A stretch of DNA of 64,000 bases from positions 620,001 through 684,000 of the forward strand of contig NC_087077.1 of assembly GCF_026151205.1 (NCBI RefSeq), written 5' to 3'. Made by a program: the position numbers and the translations under genes. Position 1 is the stretch's first letter. Each line of letters begins with the position of its first letter. Shown in pieces: positions 1 through 12,100 of the stretch. The DNA comes from Bolinopsis microptera (lineage: Eukaryota; Ctenophora; Tentaculata; Lobata; Bolinopsidae). The notes below the pieces were generated by a model, which saw only the letters and a list, made by a program, of their open reading frames with translations, searched no databases and was not told the DNA's origin.

Positions 1-340
1 GTTGTCCACATAAAATACGACTACTTCCTGTGTACCTTGGGGAAACTATAGCTACTAAATGTTAAATTTGCACAGATATTGGGCAAGATTAGCCTGAAAT
101 TATCGTCACGTACATTCTGAAAACCAATTGTAGAAACGGTATGATATCACGTGACAGAAGCAATTGCGGTCCCTGCTCAATGATAGCACGTGCAGAATAC
201 CAAACGAAACCTGAGATGGTATGTTTTATTTCTCTGTTAGGATTCAGGAAGTAAAACATGCACGACGCACGTGCAGGGTTACAACCAGCCACCAGGAGAA
301 ACTATCGCGACAGTCAACCCAAGATCAGCGGTACTGGTAT

Positions 341-400
341 AAGTTTAGAATCTTTAGATGGACTATAATCATTGATAGTCCATCTAAAGATTCTAAACTT
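341..400. repeat. Perfect 26-bp inverted repeat (hairpin 1)
   Basis: Bases 341-366 are the exact reverse complement of 375-400, with an 8-base loop. The arms begin AAGTTTAGAATCTTTAG. Pairing can continue outward through ACTGGT/ACCAGT with a small bulge. There is no protein-coding explanation. Confidence 0.9.
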
Positions 401-401
401 A

Positions 402-444
402 CCAGTTTATAAGCACTTGATAGTATCAAGTGCTTATAAACTGG
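402..444. repeat. Perfect 19-bp inverted repeat (hairpin 2)
   Basis: Bases 402-420 are the exact reverse complement of 426-444 around a 5-base loop. The arm is CCAGTTTATAAGCACTTGA. It abuts hairpin 1 directly, so the two form a double-stem structure. Confidence 0.9.
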
Positions 445-913
445 CGCACAAATTATTAGGAACGACACGGAATTATTAAAGTCTAAACGCGATCACAAAA
501 GGTTAATTACACGGATCTGTACTCATGTTGGAGCTGCTACTAGAGTAGAGTTGAACTTGAGACTTTTATTGCGTCATCCTTCAAATCATCAGTGTAACTG
601 TAAACGCTGTGTTACTTAATATTACATTATATACGCTTATTAAATGGGGGCCGAGTAGCTTGTTTAGTAGCAGTGACATAACCAGGTCAACAGTCAGCAA
701 TCAGCATTACGGTCAGAGTTGAAAATAAATCTTATGACAGCAAATGAGATAAGCCACTCCCAGTGATATTTTTCGCACTTTAAATTTGACTGTTTATCTA
801 TAACCTAATTGCTCGACGATGTCGCCAACATGCAACAATTTTATTTTGTCTTTCTTTATAACTTAAATATGTCATACTGAAAGGTCCCCTAATACCAACA
901 TGTTGAATGTTAT

Positions 914-974
914 ACAATATATGTTATACAATATATATATATATATATAAAGCCTCCAATTTTCTTACCTAGAA

Positions 975-1008
<34 letters not shown>
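914..1008. repeat. AT-dinucleotide microsatellite, two tracts
   Basis: Two runs of alternating A and T (about 930-950 and 980-1007) are separated by about 30 bases. Simple low-complexity DNA. Confidence 0.85.
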
Positions 1009-1009
<1 letters not shown>

Positions 1010-1118
1010 TACAATGTGTTATACGAACTCGAAGCTGCACGGTTCTAGGAAATAGTTTGGTTGGAGACTTGTTACTATTATATATAAATATAATCAATTA
1101 ATATCCACTATTTACTGT

Positions 1119-1162
1119 ACTTACAGTTAATATTAGTATGCAGTTTAATATTAACTGTAAGT
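1119..1162. repeat. 17-bp inverted repeat
   Basis: ACTTACAGTTAATATTA at 1119-1135 is the reverse complement of 1146-1162, with a 10-base loop. It may be part of an old MITE, but no target duplication was found. Confidence 0.8.
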
Positions 1163-3197
1163 AATAGTAGCCCAAGAACTCTAGAAGTGGATGAACACCG
1201 TTATATTCAGAAACTAAGAACTATACGTCCATTGGGGCTCAATGCCGTGGACCCGTTTGGGATTCCATTATTGGATTTATCTTAAAGGTTTTCCATTGCA
1301 TTGGGGCACAAAAGTTATGTTTTTAAAAATATTCATAGGTATCGTTTTTAGTTGTGTCATTTCATTTCCAATGTTACACTTAGTAGGAACTGATATTAAC
1401 CGAGTTTCTGATTCAGGATGTTACTGAAGATAGTAATGAAAATGTTTTAACACCTCAGTACTGTGTTTTACTACAGCTCAACCTGCTCAGTCTGACTATT
1501 TGGGAATTTAAACTCTTGAGTATGCAGTTTATATAACATTAACATTGATAATCTGACGATCTGGTGGCTACTGCTGGTCTGCTGGATTTACTGGTTGAAA
1601 ATGCAACTGCCCTCAATTTTATACAAAAATAAATCCAATTAGAAACAGAGAAACGGCGAAGACTGCATATTAGGACGCAATGAAACTACCGGACCACGAT
1701 GTATGGGGACATGCCACCCCATGGCAACATTAAATATAAGATCACGGTTTATTACATGGTTGTAAGATTACGAGTTAAGAACCACTGGCAGGTGGAAATA
1801 TTATTCTAGGTAAGTTGGAGGCTTTTTCAGAAGGTCGTAAGACTAATAGTAGTAGAATCAAGCATAACGGCTCACGGCAGGTGCAATAGTAAGAACTGGT
1901 CAGCGATTCAAGCGTGATTATATAACTCCAGCCACTATTAAAGGACTTTAAAGATGCAATAATTTGGAAAAGAATTGCAGTTGGTACGGTACTGGAATTA
2001 GGGCTCGTCCCCATGGTTACAGGAGTACAATCCGTGAATTGTCAAACGGCTCAAATTCGAATGCTGGAAATGCTAGGAGAATTGTAGTCGAACCTCTGTA
2101 ACGATCCTTAAATCATTAAGCAGCAAATTAAAAACACCTGTTTTCTCATCACTACCAAGTCTGGTGTTTGTTAAATTATCGCTGAAAAATGCAGCAAAAT
2201 ACCTTGAATTCACCGCGAAACCAGCGATTTTAAAAAGGATTTAAGAGCATGGCTAATCATGAAACAGGTGGTGTCACAGCATTTAGTCCACTAATTAGTA
2301 CTTCGGCGAGGCAGATCGACAATTTGGCTTTCGGTGTACCTATCAGGTTGAAATACGTGTGGGCAAAAATTCTATGTCACTATTATTTTTTCAGCTTCCC
2401 AAAAGTGGCAGAAATCAAACAAATCGATTCAAAATTTTTGTCAAAATTTAGGGGATAAAAATCATTTACAATAATGATGACATTAGTAAAGTATCCGACT
2501 TGATTTAAAAGTGCTACAAAACTTCTTTATCTAATTCTTAAAGGGTAAGTAGAAAGATAAAGATAGAAATTATCTACTATACTCCCACGACAAAATGTAA
2601 TAACTGTGAGTATGAGTAATATGCGTAATAATTTATACCCATCTAAACCCAGAAGTCAGAATTGGACACTCAGCACTCTTTCTAGCGAGTTTCGAGTAGT
2701 TTGGTGTCTCTAAAAGGGAGATCAGATTTCGGATTATACAATACGTTAATCAAATCACGTAAGGTCAGTTATATTTACAATTGCATCAATATTCAAACGT
2801 ATTAAATCGTATTAAAGAAATGTGAACGCGAAATGTAAATCGGTAGCTTAAACTTTTGAAACCCTGAGAACATAAAACAACAAATACGGTCATCATGCTA
2901 ATAACATTGTTAAGAATAAAATATGCTCGTTTACAGCATTGTTAGCTGAAGGTTCGATTATTCATTTTATCAATTAAGTGGGGTTTAGAAACGTGTTATG
3001 TCTTATCAAAAATAAAATGAAGTCCGAGCAAGTAATATTATGTTAATCTGTAGATCTTCATAACATTCTATCCGCTTCCACAATCCATAATTCAGTGTCC
3101 CATAATCTTATCAAAATGATCATTTCTTTCAGTGCCATTGGAGTTTTTACTTTCGTCCTCTAGTTTTTGTCACTATCGTAACTCTTCTCGTTTCAGT

Positions 3198-6100
3198 TTA
3201 ACTAGAGGTTTTAGTTCGGGCTCTGAATGGACCCCACCCGTGGAACAATTTTATGAACTTCAAGTTTTCTTTTCCTCTTCTTACGATTGAGAGTTTTCTA
3301 GCCTCCCCTGAAACAAACGAAATGTTTATATCCCCCCCTTATATTATGTATTAAGTATGTTATTATGGTATACATGAAAGAAGGCAGCTTGTTTGTCTAC
3401 AATACCTAAGTAGAAAGTCCACTTAATGTGAACAACGGCTTGTAAAAAAGATGATTCGCGGATTATTCATGAGTTGACTTGAACCACGTGTTACAACGTC
3501 ATGTCACATGAGATTAATTACCTGAGAGGTCCTGGATGTGCTGCTGGTAAAGCTGAGCTGATTTGAGAGCAAGTTTTCTCTCTACGTCACTACTCTCCTC
3601 TCCTATCCAAACAAACACGTCCTGTAAAACAATAAGTTAACTAAGTATTAGATGAAAATGAAAGAGAATCAGTTAGATATCAGTTATATATACGTCATGT
3701 AGTTTATATTGTAGATGTTAACAGTAAAGGAAAATACGATGGTAAGTAAAACTAATATAATCCAAGGTGTATTATATAATAGTTACTTACAGTTCCGCTG
3801 TCTAGAATCATCACATCTTCGTCCGACAAATCATCTTGACAGAAATCAGAACATTTCTCCGACACTGCAAAGTATCCTCTCTCATTGGAGCACCTGATGA
3901 GTATTATTTGGATTTACTTTAGGATTTTAACCAGGTTTTTGTACTTCAATTCATTTGATTTATTGACCGATGATTCAAATTAAAGTTGTAACATTAAAGC
4001 AGTTCGAAGCGTCCACCTTCCGGAACAGCATTACTACCTGAAGAGTCTGATAAGAGCCATCCAGTCAGCATTAGTGTCGTACTGCCTTCTTCCTCCTAGT
4101 GCCGACCAGAATATATCGGGCTCGTTTGTACCTTCATACAGAACTGAAACTGTGTCCACATCCTGTGGGAAAATGCAATGTCAGTAAAAGTGTTAGTGTA
4201 ACGGTGGGGGGGGGGGCCGGGGGGGGTGTAGTGTGCTCTTGTTGACTGATACTTCAAAGTTAAATATATATCCACAAATTCAGATGAAAATTTCAATGCA
4301 ATTTTTTTTTGATTTTTCAATAACTTGTAAGTATCTGAATCTCACATCGAATGCCTCTTTGCCTATCTCAATAGAAGCGTTCATGAGTTCCTCCGAGCTC
4401 CTACTACCTATCCACACGTAGAGGATAAAGCACATTTCACCATCCTTTTCAGCTGGAACTTTCAGCATGTAACAGAAACCTGGCATTTAATGAATTAAGG
4501 AAACAATCTAATAGATTAATTTTTATATTAAAACTTGCCAAATTTCCTGATATTCATAGTGGACGCTACTTTTTTATTGTTTGGTACCGCAAGTATTGGT
4601 CTTTTATCTATTGTAATAACTCGTATGATCTCATGCTACGTTTTATGACGTCACAGACCGCGTCACAATACATGCCATGACGTCACAGATTTATGTTACC
4701 TGAGTTGAGCAGGAGAGAAGAACACCCAATCTCCACACACCGTTGAGCCAGGATATTACCGTTCTGTCGGACCTGGTACAGTCGAGGTCGAGGATGGGGA
4801 GACTCTGGGTCGTTGTTTGCTGGTCTTTTTCCTGAGAAATGTTAGTGAAGTTAGTCGCTTAGTCGGTTTAAGAACGATAAAAAGGATACATAGAAGCCGA
4901 GAAGATTGCATGGCAGTATAGAGTAATCAAATCCAAGAATTTGTATCATAAATCACAACCAACTTGCACCGCCTACCCATAGTAAGCGTCTTCTATAAGA
5001 GACAATTACACTTTGCTTCGATTTTTACGATATCTATAGATTTATTAAAGATATTGAATATTTCTCCGGAAAAGGTGAGTGCTAATAACTAATGATAATA
5101 AAGCAAATGTAATCTTGAGTAGGTGAGGTAAACGTAAGAATTGTGCATTTACTTTTCAAATAGCAGTTTTTCTTCAGAAAATGTTATATGAGATGTTTTG
5201 TGGATTTCACGATTATCGTACTTGGTCTTACAAATGCAAACTACATAATCTTCAAGGAGGAGCTTTAAGCTAAAACCCAATATTGTAAAGGAAGTTGAAA
5301 TGTACTTCTCAATTTCAGATTAGCAATGTAGATTACAGAGTTGTAGACGGTATAATTTGTCAAAACAAAGGCAGAGTCTTCACAATTGCTTGCTGATATA
5401 CAGCCCGCAATTGCGAAGATGCGAAATAATGTTAAATTATGTATGCTGGATTTTCCACGAGCCAATTTTAGTGGACATAAGTAATTACCTTTGTGAATCA
5501 TGAATTGACCGTTGAAGTAAGATAGAAACTTCATATTCTCCTGCTGTTGATAACAACGTTCGTCTTCAACTGGCATCTTTATTCCTATCTTTTCTCGGAT
5601 CTTTGAACGGAACGAACTGTGGGAAGGCAAGCTAGTTTGAACGTTAGTATAGTTTTTAACTGTTTGATATCTGCTTTATAAATTCAGTCTGAGAAGTTAT
5701 GGACACCCCTCCTTATCTGGGAAACTACCACACTGCCAACCTGAGGGAATACTGGGGCCAGCACACTTTACTGGCGTCCCGGCCCTGCCAGAAGTACACC
5801 CGGCACACCAGCGCCTCTTCCTCTTCCTCCTCCTCTTCCTCGGACCCTCCTTCTTCTCCTCCATTCTCTCCTTCCTCAGTAGTCTTCTTTTTACCGGACG
5901 ACGTTTTCTTCTGGAGAATCACGTACTGTTCTAACAGATCTGTACAGTAAGAGAACGATGTGAGAACACAATATGTGAGAACACAATATGTGAGAACACA
6001 ATATGTGAGAACACAATATGTGAGAACACAATATGTGAGAACACAATATGTGAGAACACAATATGTGGACCTTTTAAAACAAGTCGCTATTAAGTTTTCG

Positions 6101-9100
6101 GCAAACGACATAATTTGAAATCGAACATAAAATTACAATAAAATTACAGAGTTTACAGTGATTACCAGTAATATACAATTACGGAGACTAAAAAATGGCT
6201 TACCATCGTTGAAGTCGGATATGAACATCCAGTAAGTACAGAGGAATATGTAGCAGTTCTCCGTGTAAAAGTGGCCTTGTTCTCCGGCGGGGAGGCGGGT
6301 GTAGTTCTTACCCTCCATCACGAAACAACCTGATGAAATATTTAGTTATCCACGTCATTAATTAGGGTTATAGGTCATTAATTAGGGTATGTATGGAATA
6401 TGTATAGAATATGTATAGAATATGTATGGAATATGTATGGAATATGTATGGAATATGTATGGAATATTGCCTATTGGTCAGGGTGATGGTTGAACCATCC
6501 CTAGCTCGCTGTTACACTTCTGAAGAATCGCAGTGTAACTCACTCATAGTTTCGAGGTTCTCTTTCCACTGCTCCCTGTAGTCGGTACAGTCAGTCTGTG
6601 ACATGGGTGGTTCTCTCTTGATGAACAACGCCGTTAGATCAACTTTCATTTCACCCTTTCCGTCCTGCAGGGGAACACTTTACATAGTGGGCCAAGATAG
6701 CCGACACTTTAAGATTAGTTCTAGGTGATGAAAATTGGTAAGGTTTGAATAAGAGTAAATATATTTGTCAATTATCGTTCACAGTTTATCGGTTCTTTTG
6801 CGATAGTCAAAACGCGACAACTAGCGCTGGATGGCGACAACTAGCGCTATCCAGCGCTAGTTGTCGCCATCCAGCGCTAGTTGTCGCTATCCAGCGCTGG
6901 ATAACGCTGGCCAGCGCAAAATATATATGTTCGATAATTGTCGCTATCCAGCGCTAGTTGTCGCCATCCAGCGCTAGTTGTCGCCATCCAGCGCTGGTTG
7001 TCGCTATCCAGCGCTAGTTGTCGCTGGCTATGCGACACTGTCGCACGCGATAGTTTGCGATGGCCAGCGCAACTGGCCATCGCAGAAAACAGTTCGATAA
7101 CTAGCGCTGGATAGCGACAACTAGCGCTGGCCAGCGCTGGCCAGCGCTAAGCGATAGCCAGCGCTGGCCAGCGCTGGCCATCGATATCCAGCGCAAAATT
7201 TTTGCGCTATTACTCGTCAGCTAGCGCTAACCAGCGCTAGCCAGCGCTAGCCAGCGCTAGCCAGCGCTGGTTAGCGCTAGCTGACGAGTAATATCGCAAC
7301 TATATTGCGCTGGCCAGCGCTGGCTGACGAGTAATACTAATATCGAGCGTGCTAAATCACTCTACAGTCGATCTTCGAGATTGTTCTAAAAGGGCCCCCG
7401 ATGGTTGTGTCCAACTTCAATCGATGTATTTTCGGACGCTAATTCCGAATCAACCCCCATGGGCCCATGACATAAGGTTCCGGTTAAAATGCTCTCCTGA
7501 CGAGATATTGGCGAAAAACTGTACATGTATCGATCACGTGATATGACCGTATAAGGAAGTTAGTCTAATTTCTCGTTATTGTTAGGGTTTCAGCATATGT
7601 TTTTGTTAAGGATTGGGTTAGGGTTAGGGTTGGGATCAGATTAGAGGGTTGGGGTTTCGAAAAGTCGTTCAGAACCAGCTAGAGTCAGAGAATGGGTTAA
7701 AAAAGGCACGTGACAGTCAAGTGTAAAGTGATTAATCATCATCCGAGTAATATCGCAAGTATATGATTTTGATACATTGCGCTGGCTAGCGCTGGTTACC
7801 GCTGGCTAGCGCTGGCTAACGCTGGATAGCGACAACTAGCGCTGGCCAGCGCTGGCTAGCGCTGGATAGCGACAACTAGCGCTGGCTAGCGCTGGCCAGC
7901 GCTAGCTGACGAGTAATAGCGCAAAAATTTTGCGCTGGATATCGATGGCCAGCGCTGGCCAGCGCTGGCTATCGCTTAGCGCTGGCCAGCGCTGGCCAGC
8001 GCTAGTTGTCGCTATCCAGCGCTAGTTATCGCTATCCAGCGCTAGTTATCGAACTGTTTTCTGCGATGGCCAGTTGCGCTGGCCATCGCAAACTATCGCG
8101 TGCGACAGTGTCGCATAGCCAGCGACAACTAGCGCTGGATAGCGACAACTAGCGCTGGATGGCGACAACTAGCGCTGGATGGCGACAACTAGCGCTGGAT
8201 AGCGACAATTATCGAACATATATATTTTGCGCTGGCCAGCGTTATCCAGCGCTGGATAGCGACAACTAGCGCTGGATGGCGACAACTAGCGCTGGATAGC
8301 GCTAGTTGTCGCCATCCAGCGCTAGTTGTCGCGTTTTGACTATCGCAAAAGAACCAGTTTATCTTGTTGAGGAAAATTTACACTTTTATTAATATACAGA
8401 AAGTGTTTTAAAGAAGGTATGTAAAAAATAAATAAAAACTCCCGAACAAATCACAAGCTCAACTCAAAATCCCAGATTTTCCACTCCACTTACCGCCACT
8501 TTCAAAGTTTCAACCTACGAACATGCAAATCATATTTCATTCCAAAAAGTTAATCAATATTTACAACTCAACAAATTCACATCTAGATCATGCAACAGTA
8601 TATGCGTTCTCGCTGAAGATCGGATTAAATCTCACGAAATATTTCCTTGTTTTTGAACTCACTGTGTTGGCAGCTGCAATGACTTTGTCGGCCGCACGTG
8701 TGAAGTCGACTGCTACGATATCGTCCCACTTGTGGAAGAACGACCTGAACATAGCACTTTCTACACCTGCAAAACATATCGTTAATTATTTTTTTTATAA
8801 TTTTTTGCCAACAAAATTTGGTGGTGTAGTGGGAGGATCATAACCATTTTCAATATTTGGGGAAGTATTCTATGCCATTTGAAAGCCGATATGCCTTCAG
8901 CATAAGCTAGCACTGACACCCGGACTCGACAGAGTTAAATTCCAATCCAAATTTCACGGGCATACATTTGAAATAATGTAAGCACCATCCTCTTAACGAT
9001 ATAGAACTCACCTTCGAAGCAAGTGTTGACAATAGCAGTAGCAGGTCGCTTGATCATCTTCAGTATCTCTATGCTGAGTTTAGCGGCAGCAGCGCGTAAC

Positions 9101-12100
9101 AACCTGGCAAGGATTGGAGATTATTTTTGACTACGAGGTTCACTGCTTTATTAGCTCTTGGTTATTGAGATTTGTGTAGCTTCATACAATTTTTGGTAAA
9201 GAGTAGGAACAGTACCTATCACTATGAGCTCCGACCCACACAAATACGTCAGTGAAGGAGTCAAGAAGATAAACCCTCTGTGTCCTTAACATCTGCTGCG
9301 TCATTGGGCGGTTCACTGAAAACTCCAGTTGAGGTAGTTCTAGGTAACCAACTCCTAGGTGAACCTGGAAGAATTGACACACGGTCACGTGGTGCAGTGG
9401 TATCAGCACTCGCCTCGCGAACCAGAGGTTCACAGTTCGAATCTGTTAAGGGACACTCTCTGGACAATTTTAAAAAATTTTCGCCACTAAATAAACTAAT
9501 ACTACGGGCTATCGGTTACAGTACCTCGTAAAGTTTAGGAGTAGGAACAGAGTAAGCGTCATCGTAGTCCTCAACTTTCTCGCCAGCAGGTTCAGATATA
9601 ACTGAAGCGTCTCCCTCCAGCATGCTGAAGAAAAGCTGCTGCTTCTCTGATTCGTACTTTGTAATAACAGTTATCCTGTTGGTTCCATGTTTAACTCGGA
9701 AAGTAACAGGGTGTAGTTCCGACAATTTTTAGGAGAATACTTAAATATGACACACACTGTCCTTGCTACAATTTTGAAATCAGCAAACGATTCATATTAG
9801 TCATCTTACTTAGCCTTGTTCTTCCTCTCTAATTTGTTGATCTTCTCCGCAAAGAGGGTTGCTTTCTTCTGCTGGGTGAGTTTGCTGAGTTTCCCAAACC
9901 ACACTACAATATCCATACCATCATCCAGCAGGTAGGAGTGTCTGTGATCTGGAGGACAAATCATTGTCACGTGACACATGTGTTAATATGTGTTAATATG
10001 TGTTAATATGTGTTAATATGTGTTAGTATGTTATAACAAGCTATTGGCCAGCTGTGAAATAACACGCAAAAACCTCAGGCTCCTCCCTCCAATGTGTGGC
10101 CACAAAAACCACAGCCAGCTCAGATAGAGACATAAATATATAACATTAACTGACTGCTAATATGAACCGGTGATATGTACAGAGTCTCCTAACTCAAAGA
10201 AACCACATTTACAGAAACCACAGTTAGTTCGAAGAGAAAGACACACAACTGTTTAGTCATAATAATGAACTGAGTGAATAGTGAGGAGTAATATTTACCT
10301 ATGGAGTCTACGTGTATCTCTACTGGCTCGAGAAGCACGTTGTTCTGACCGTGACACTTGTATAATCTCTTAACGTAAATAGTCTCCTCTACTTGGAAGA
10401 AACCACTTTCACTACCACCTTCTAACACCTCTATATCACCGTCAAAATATAGTATAAACTCGTCTGATTCGTCACCTTGCTCTTCTCTTGTCGTCCTGAA
10501 TAAACAAGTTTAAAAAAAGATGGAACCTGCTAAAGAACTGGTTGTAAGAGGAGCCTCTGTCACTTTATTTTAGAAAGCCAGCGGTCACCACTTATTGAGA
10601 AAGCAATATACTAGATAAAATGTAACAATAATAATGTAGGGGTCTTGAACTCTAAGCTGTTGAAAATTTAATGTCCCTTGAAATTTAAATTCTTCAAATT
10701 CTTACTAGTAGGGCAGAGCAAAATGTGATGAAATTTTCAAAACTATGTAATAATATACAAACTATATAAAATAATAAAGCACGAGTTAATTAGCAGGTAT
10801 TTAAAACTCACGGGGAAAATAAATATGATATATGTGTATAATATAAAAAAAGTATTACTTTTCTTAAATAAAAAGGTTATAGTAACCAATAAATAGTAAC
10901 TCCTCACTAGTAACCAGTCACTAGTAACCAGTCATAGTTACCAGTCACTAGTCACTCCTCACTACCTACCTATTATCACAACCGAGCATGTTTCGCAAGT
11001 GCACAGCGTGGATTGCAGCGCAGGCTTTCTTGTCTATCTCGCATTTGGCTCCAATCCAAAAGTGGATGTTGTACTGTAGACCGGGCAGATTGTCCCTCTG
11101 ATTCGCCTGGAGAGGATAATCTGATAAAATGCTGGAATCCTACTGAACAGAAAGCTTTAGACAGGTTACATGTTATATACACTAAGCTTTAGACAAGTTA
11201 CATGTTATATAATACAAACAATACATAGGTAGGTGAATACACTGTTACAGGTGGAATGGGAAGAGTCGAATATCTTTTTTTTAAGAAGTTAGCTTCTTGA
11301 CTGTTATCAAATATACAGTGATTAGTGAAGCAGTGACTTTTATCAGCAAAAAAAAGATTCGACCAATTGAGAACAACGGTTATTGCTCTTCAGCTTAGAA
11401 AGGAAAGAGTATAAAAAGTAGTAGTGCTTTGATAATAGCAGATTTAGATATAAACTTAGGTCTTAGAGCCTATAATGGGCTGCATTTATAACAAAGAAAA
11501 GGGGGTTGTTATAGATTCCACTCAGATTTTTAAAACTTTTACCGGTCTATTGAATTCATTAAATGATTTGTTTATTGTTGAGGGTGTCTAACCTTATAGC
11601 TGGAAAATGACCATTGCTGAAATTATCTTTATACATTGTTTGAATGACATTTTCTCATCAATACAAAGCCTTAAAACGTCTATTTCGGGATTCCGACATT
11701 TCGACATAACTTCCCTCATACTAAGAAGAGAAGTAGCCACTTACATGAAGGATAATGTAGCAGTCAGTCTCGTAGAATCGCCCGACAGCATCATCTAGCA
11801 GCAAAGGCAGGAAGTTATCTATCCTCCACATATACAGACCTTCCTCCTGAAACACAAGGAAAGTTTTAATGGGAGCAATACCAACCACAACCTTTGAGTT
11901 ATGGGAAATGTTGCCAATCTTGAATCTCATTACAGAGTCAACTAACCTGTCCAACTGAACCGTTTACAACTTCAGGGAACAGTTCCGAGTAATCCAGCGC
12001 TGGTTTCGTCAGAGCATCCGTCCACTTCTTGTGTTTTATCAGCTTTCTCTCCTCGTCCTCATTCTCATTCTTGTTAAGTCTGGCTCGTGAAGAAAGGTAG

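Larger units (their letters stand above)
1..3197. other. Region downstream of FLII without a recognised gene
   Basis: No convincing exon was found. Open frames of 60-80 codons occur by chance and lack splice-compatible neighbours or familiar motifs. The stretch holds two adjacent perfect hairpins (341-444), an AT-dinucleotide tract and one further inverted repeat near 1.1 kb, each listed separately. The left-hand end may contain the FLII 3' untranslated region, but I saw no decisive polyadenylation signal. Confidence 0.5.

Noticed and set aside
6745-7080. Open frames of 67-70 codons within the foldback arms
   Set aside because: They consist of the repeated CAGCGCTAG words and exist on both strands by symmetry.
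7615-7640. Interstitial telomere (TTAGGG-like)
   Set aside because: Only about two units with variants inside the foldback centre. Too short to call.
9383-9454. Functional tRNA gene
   Set aside because: A and B boxes are present but the acceptor stem does not pair, so it was kept only as a SINE-like remnant.
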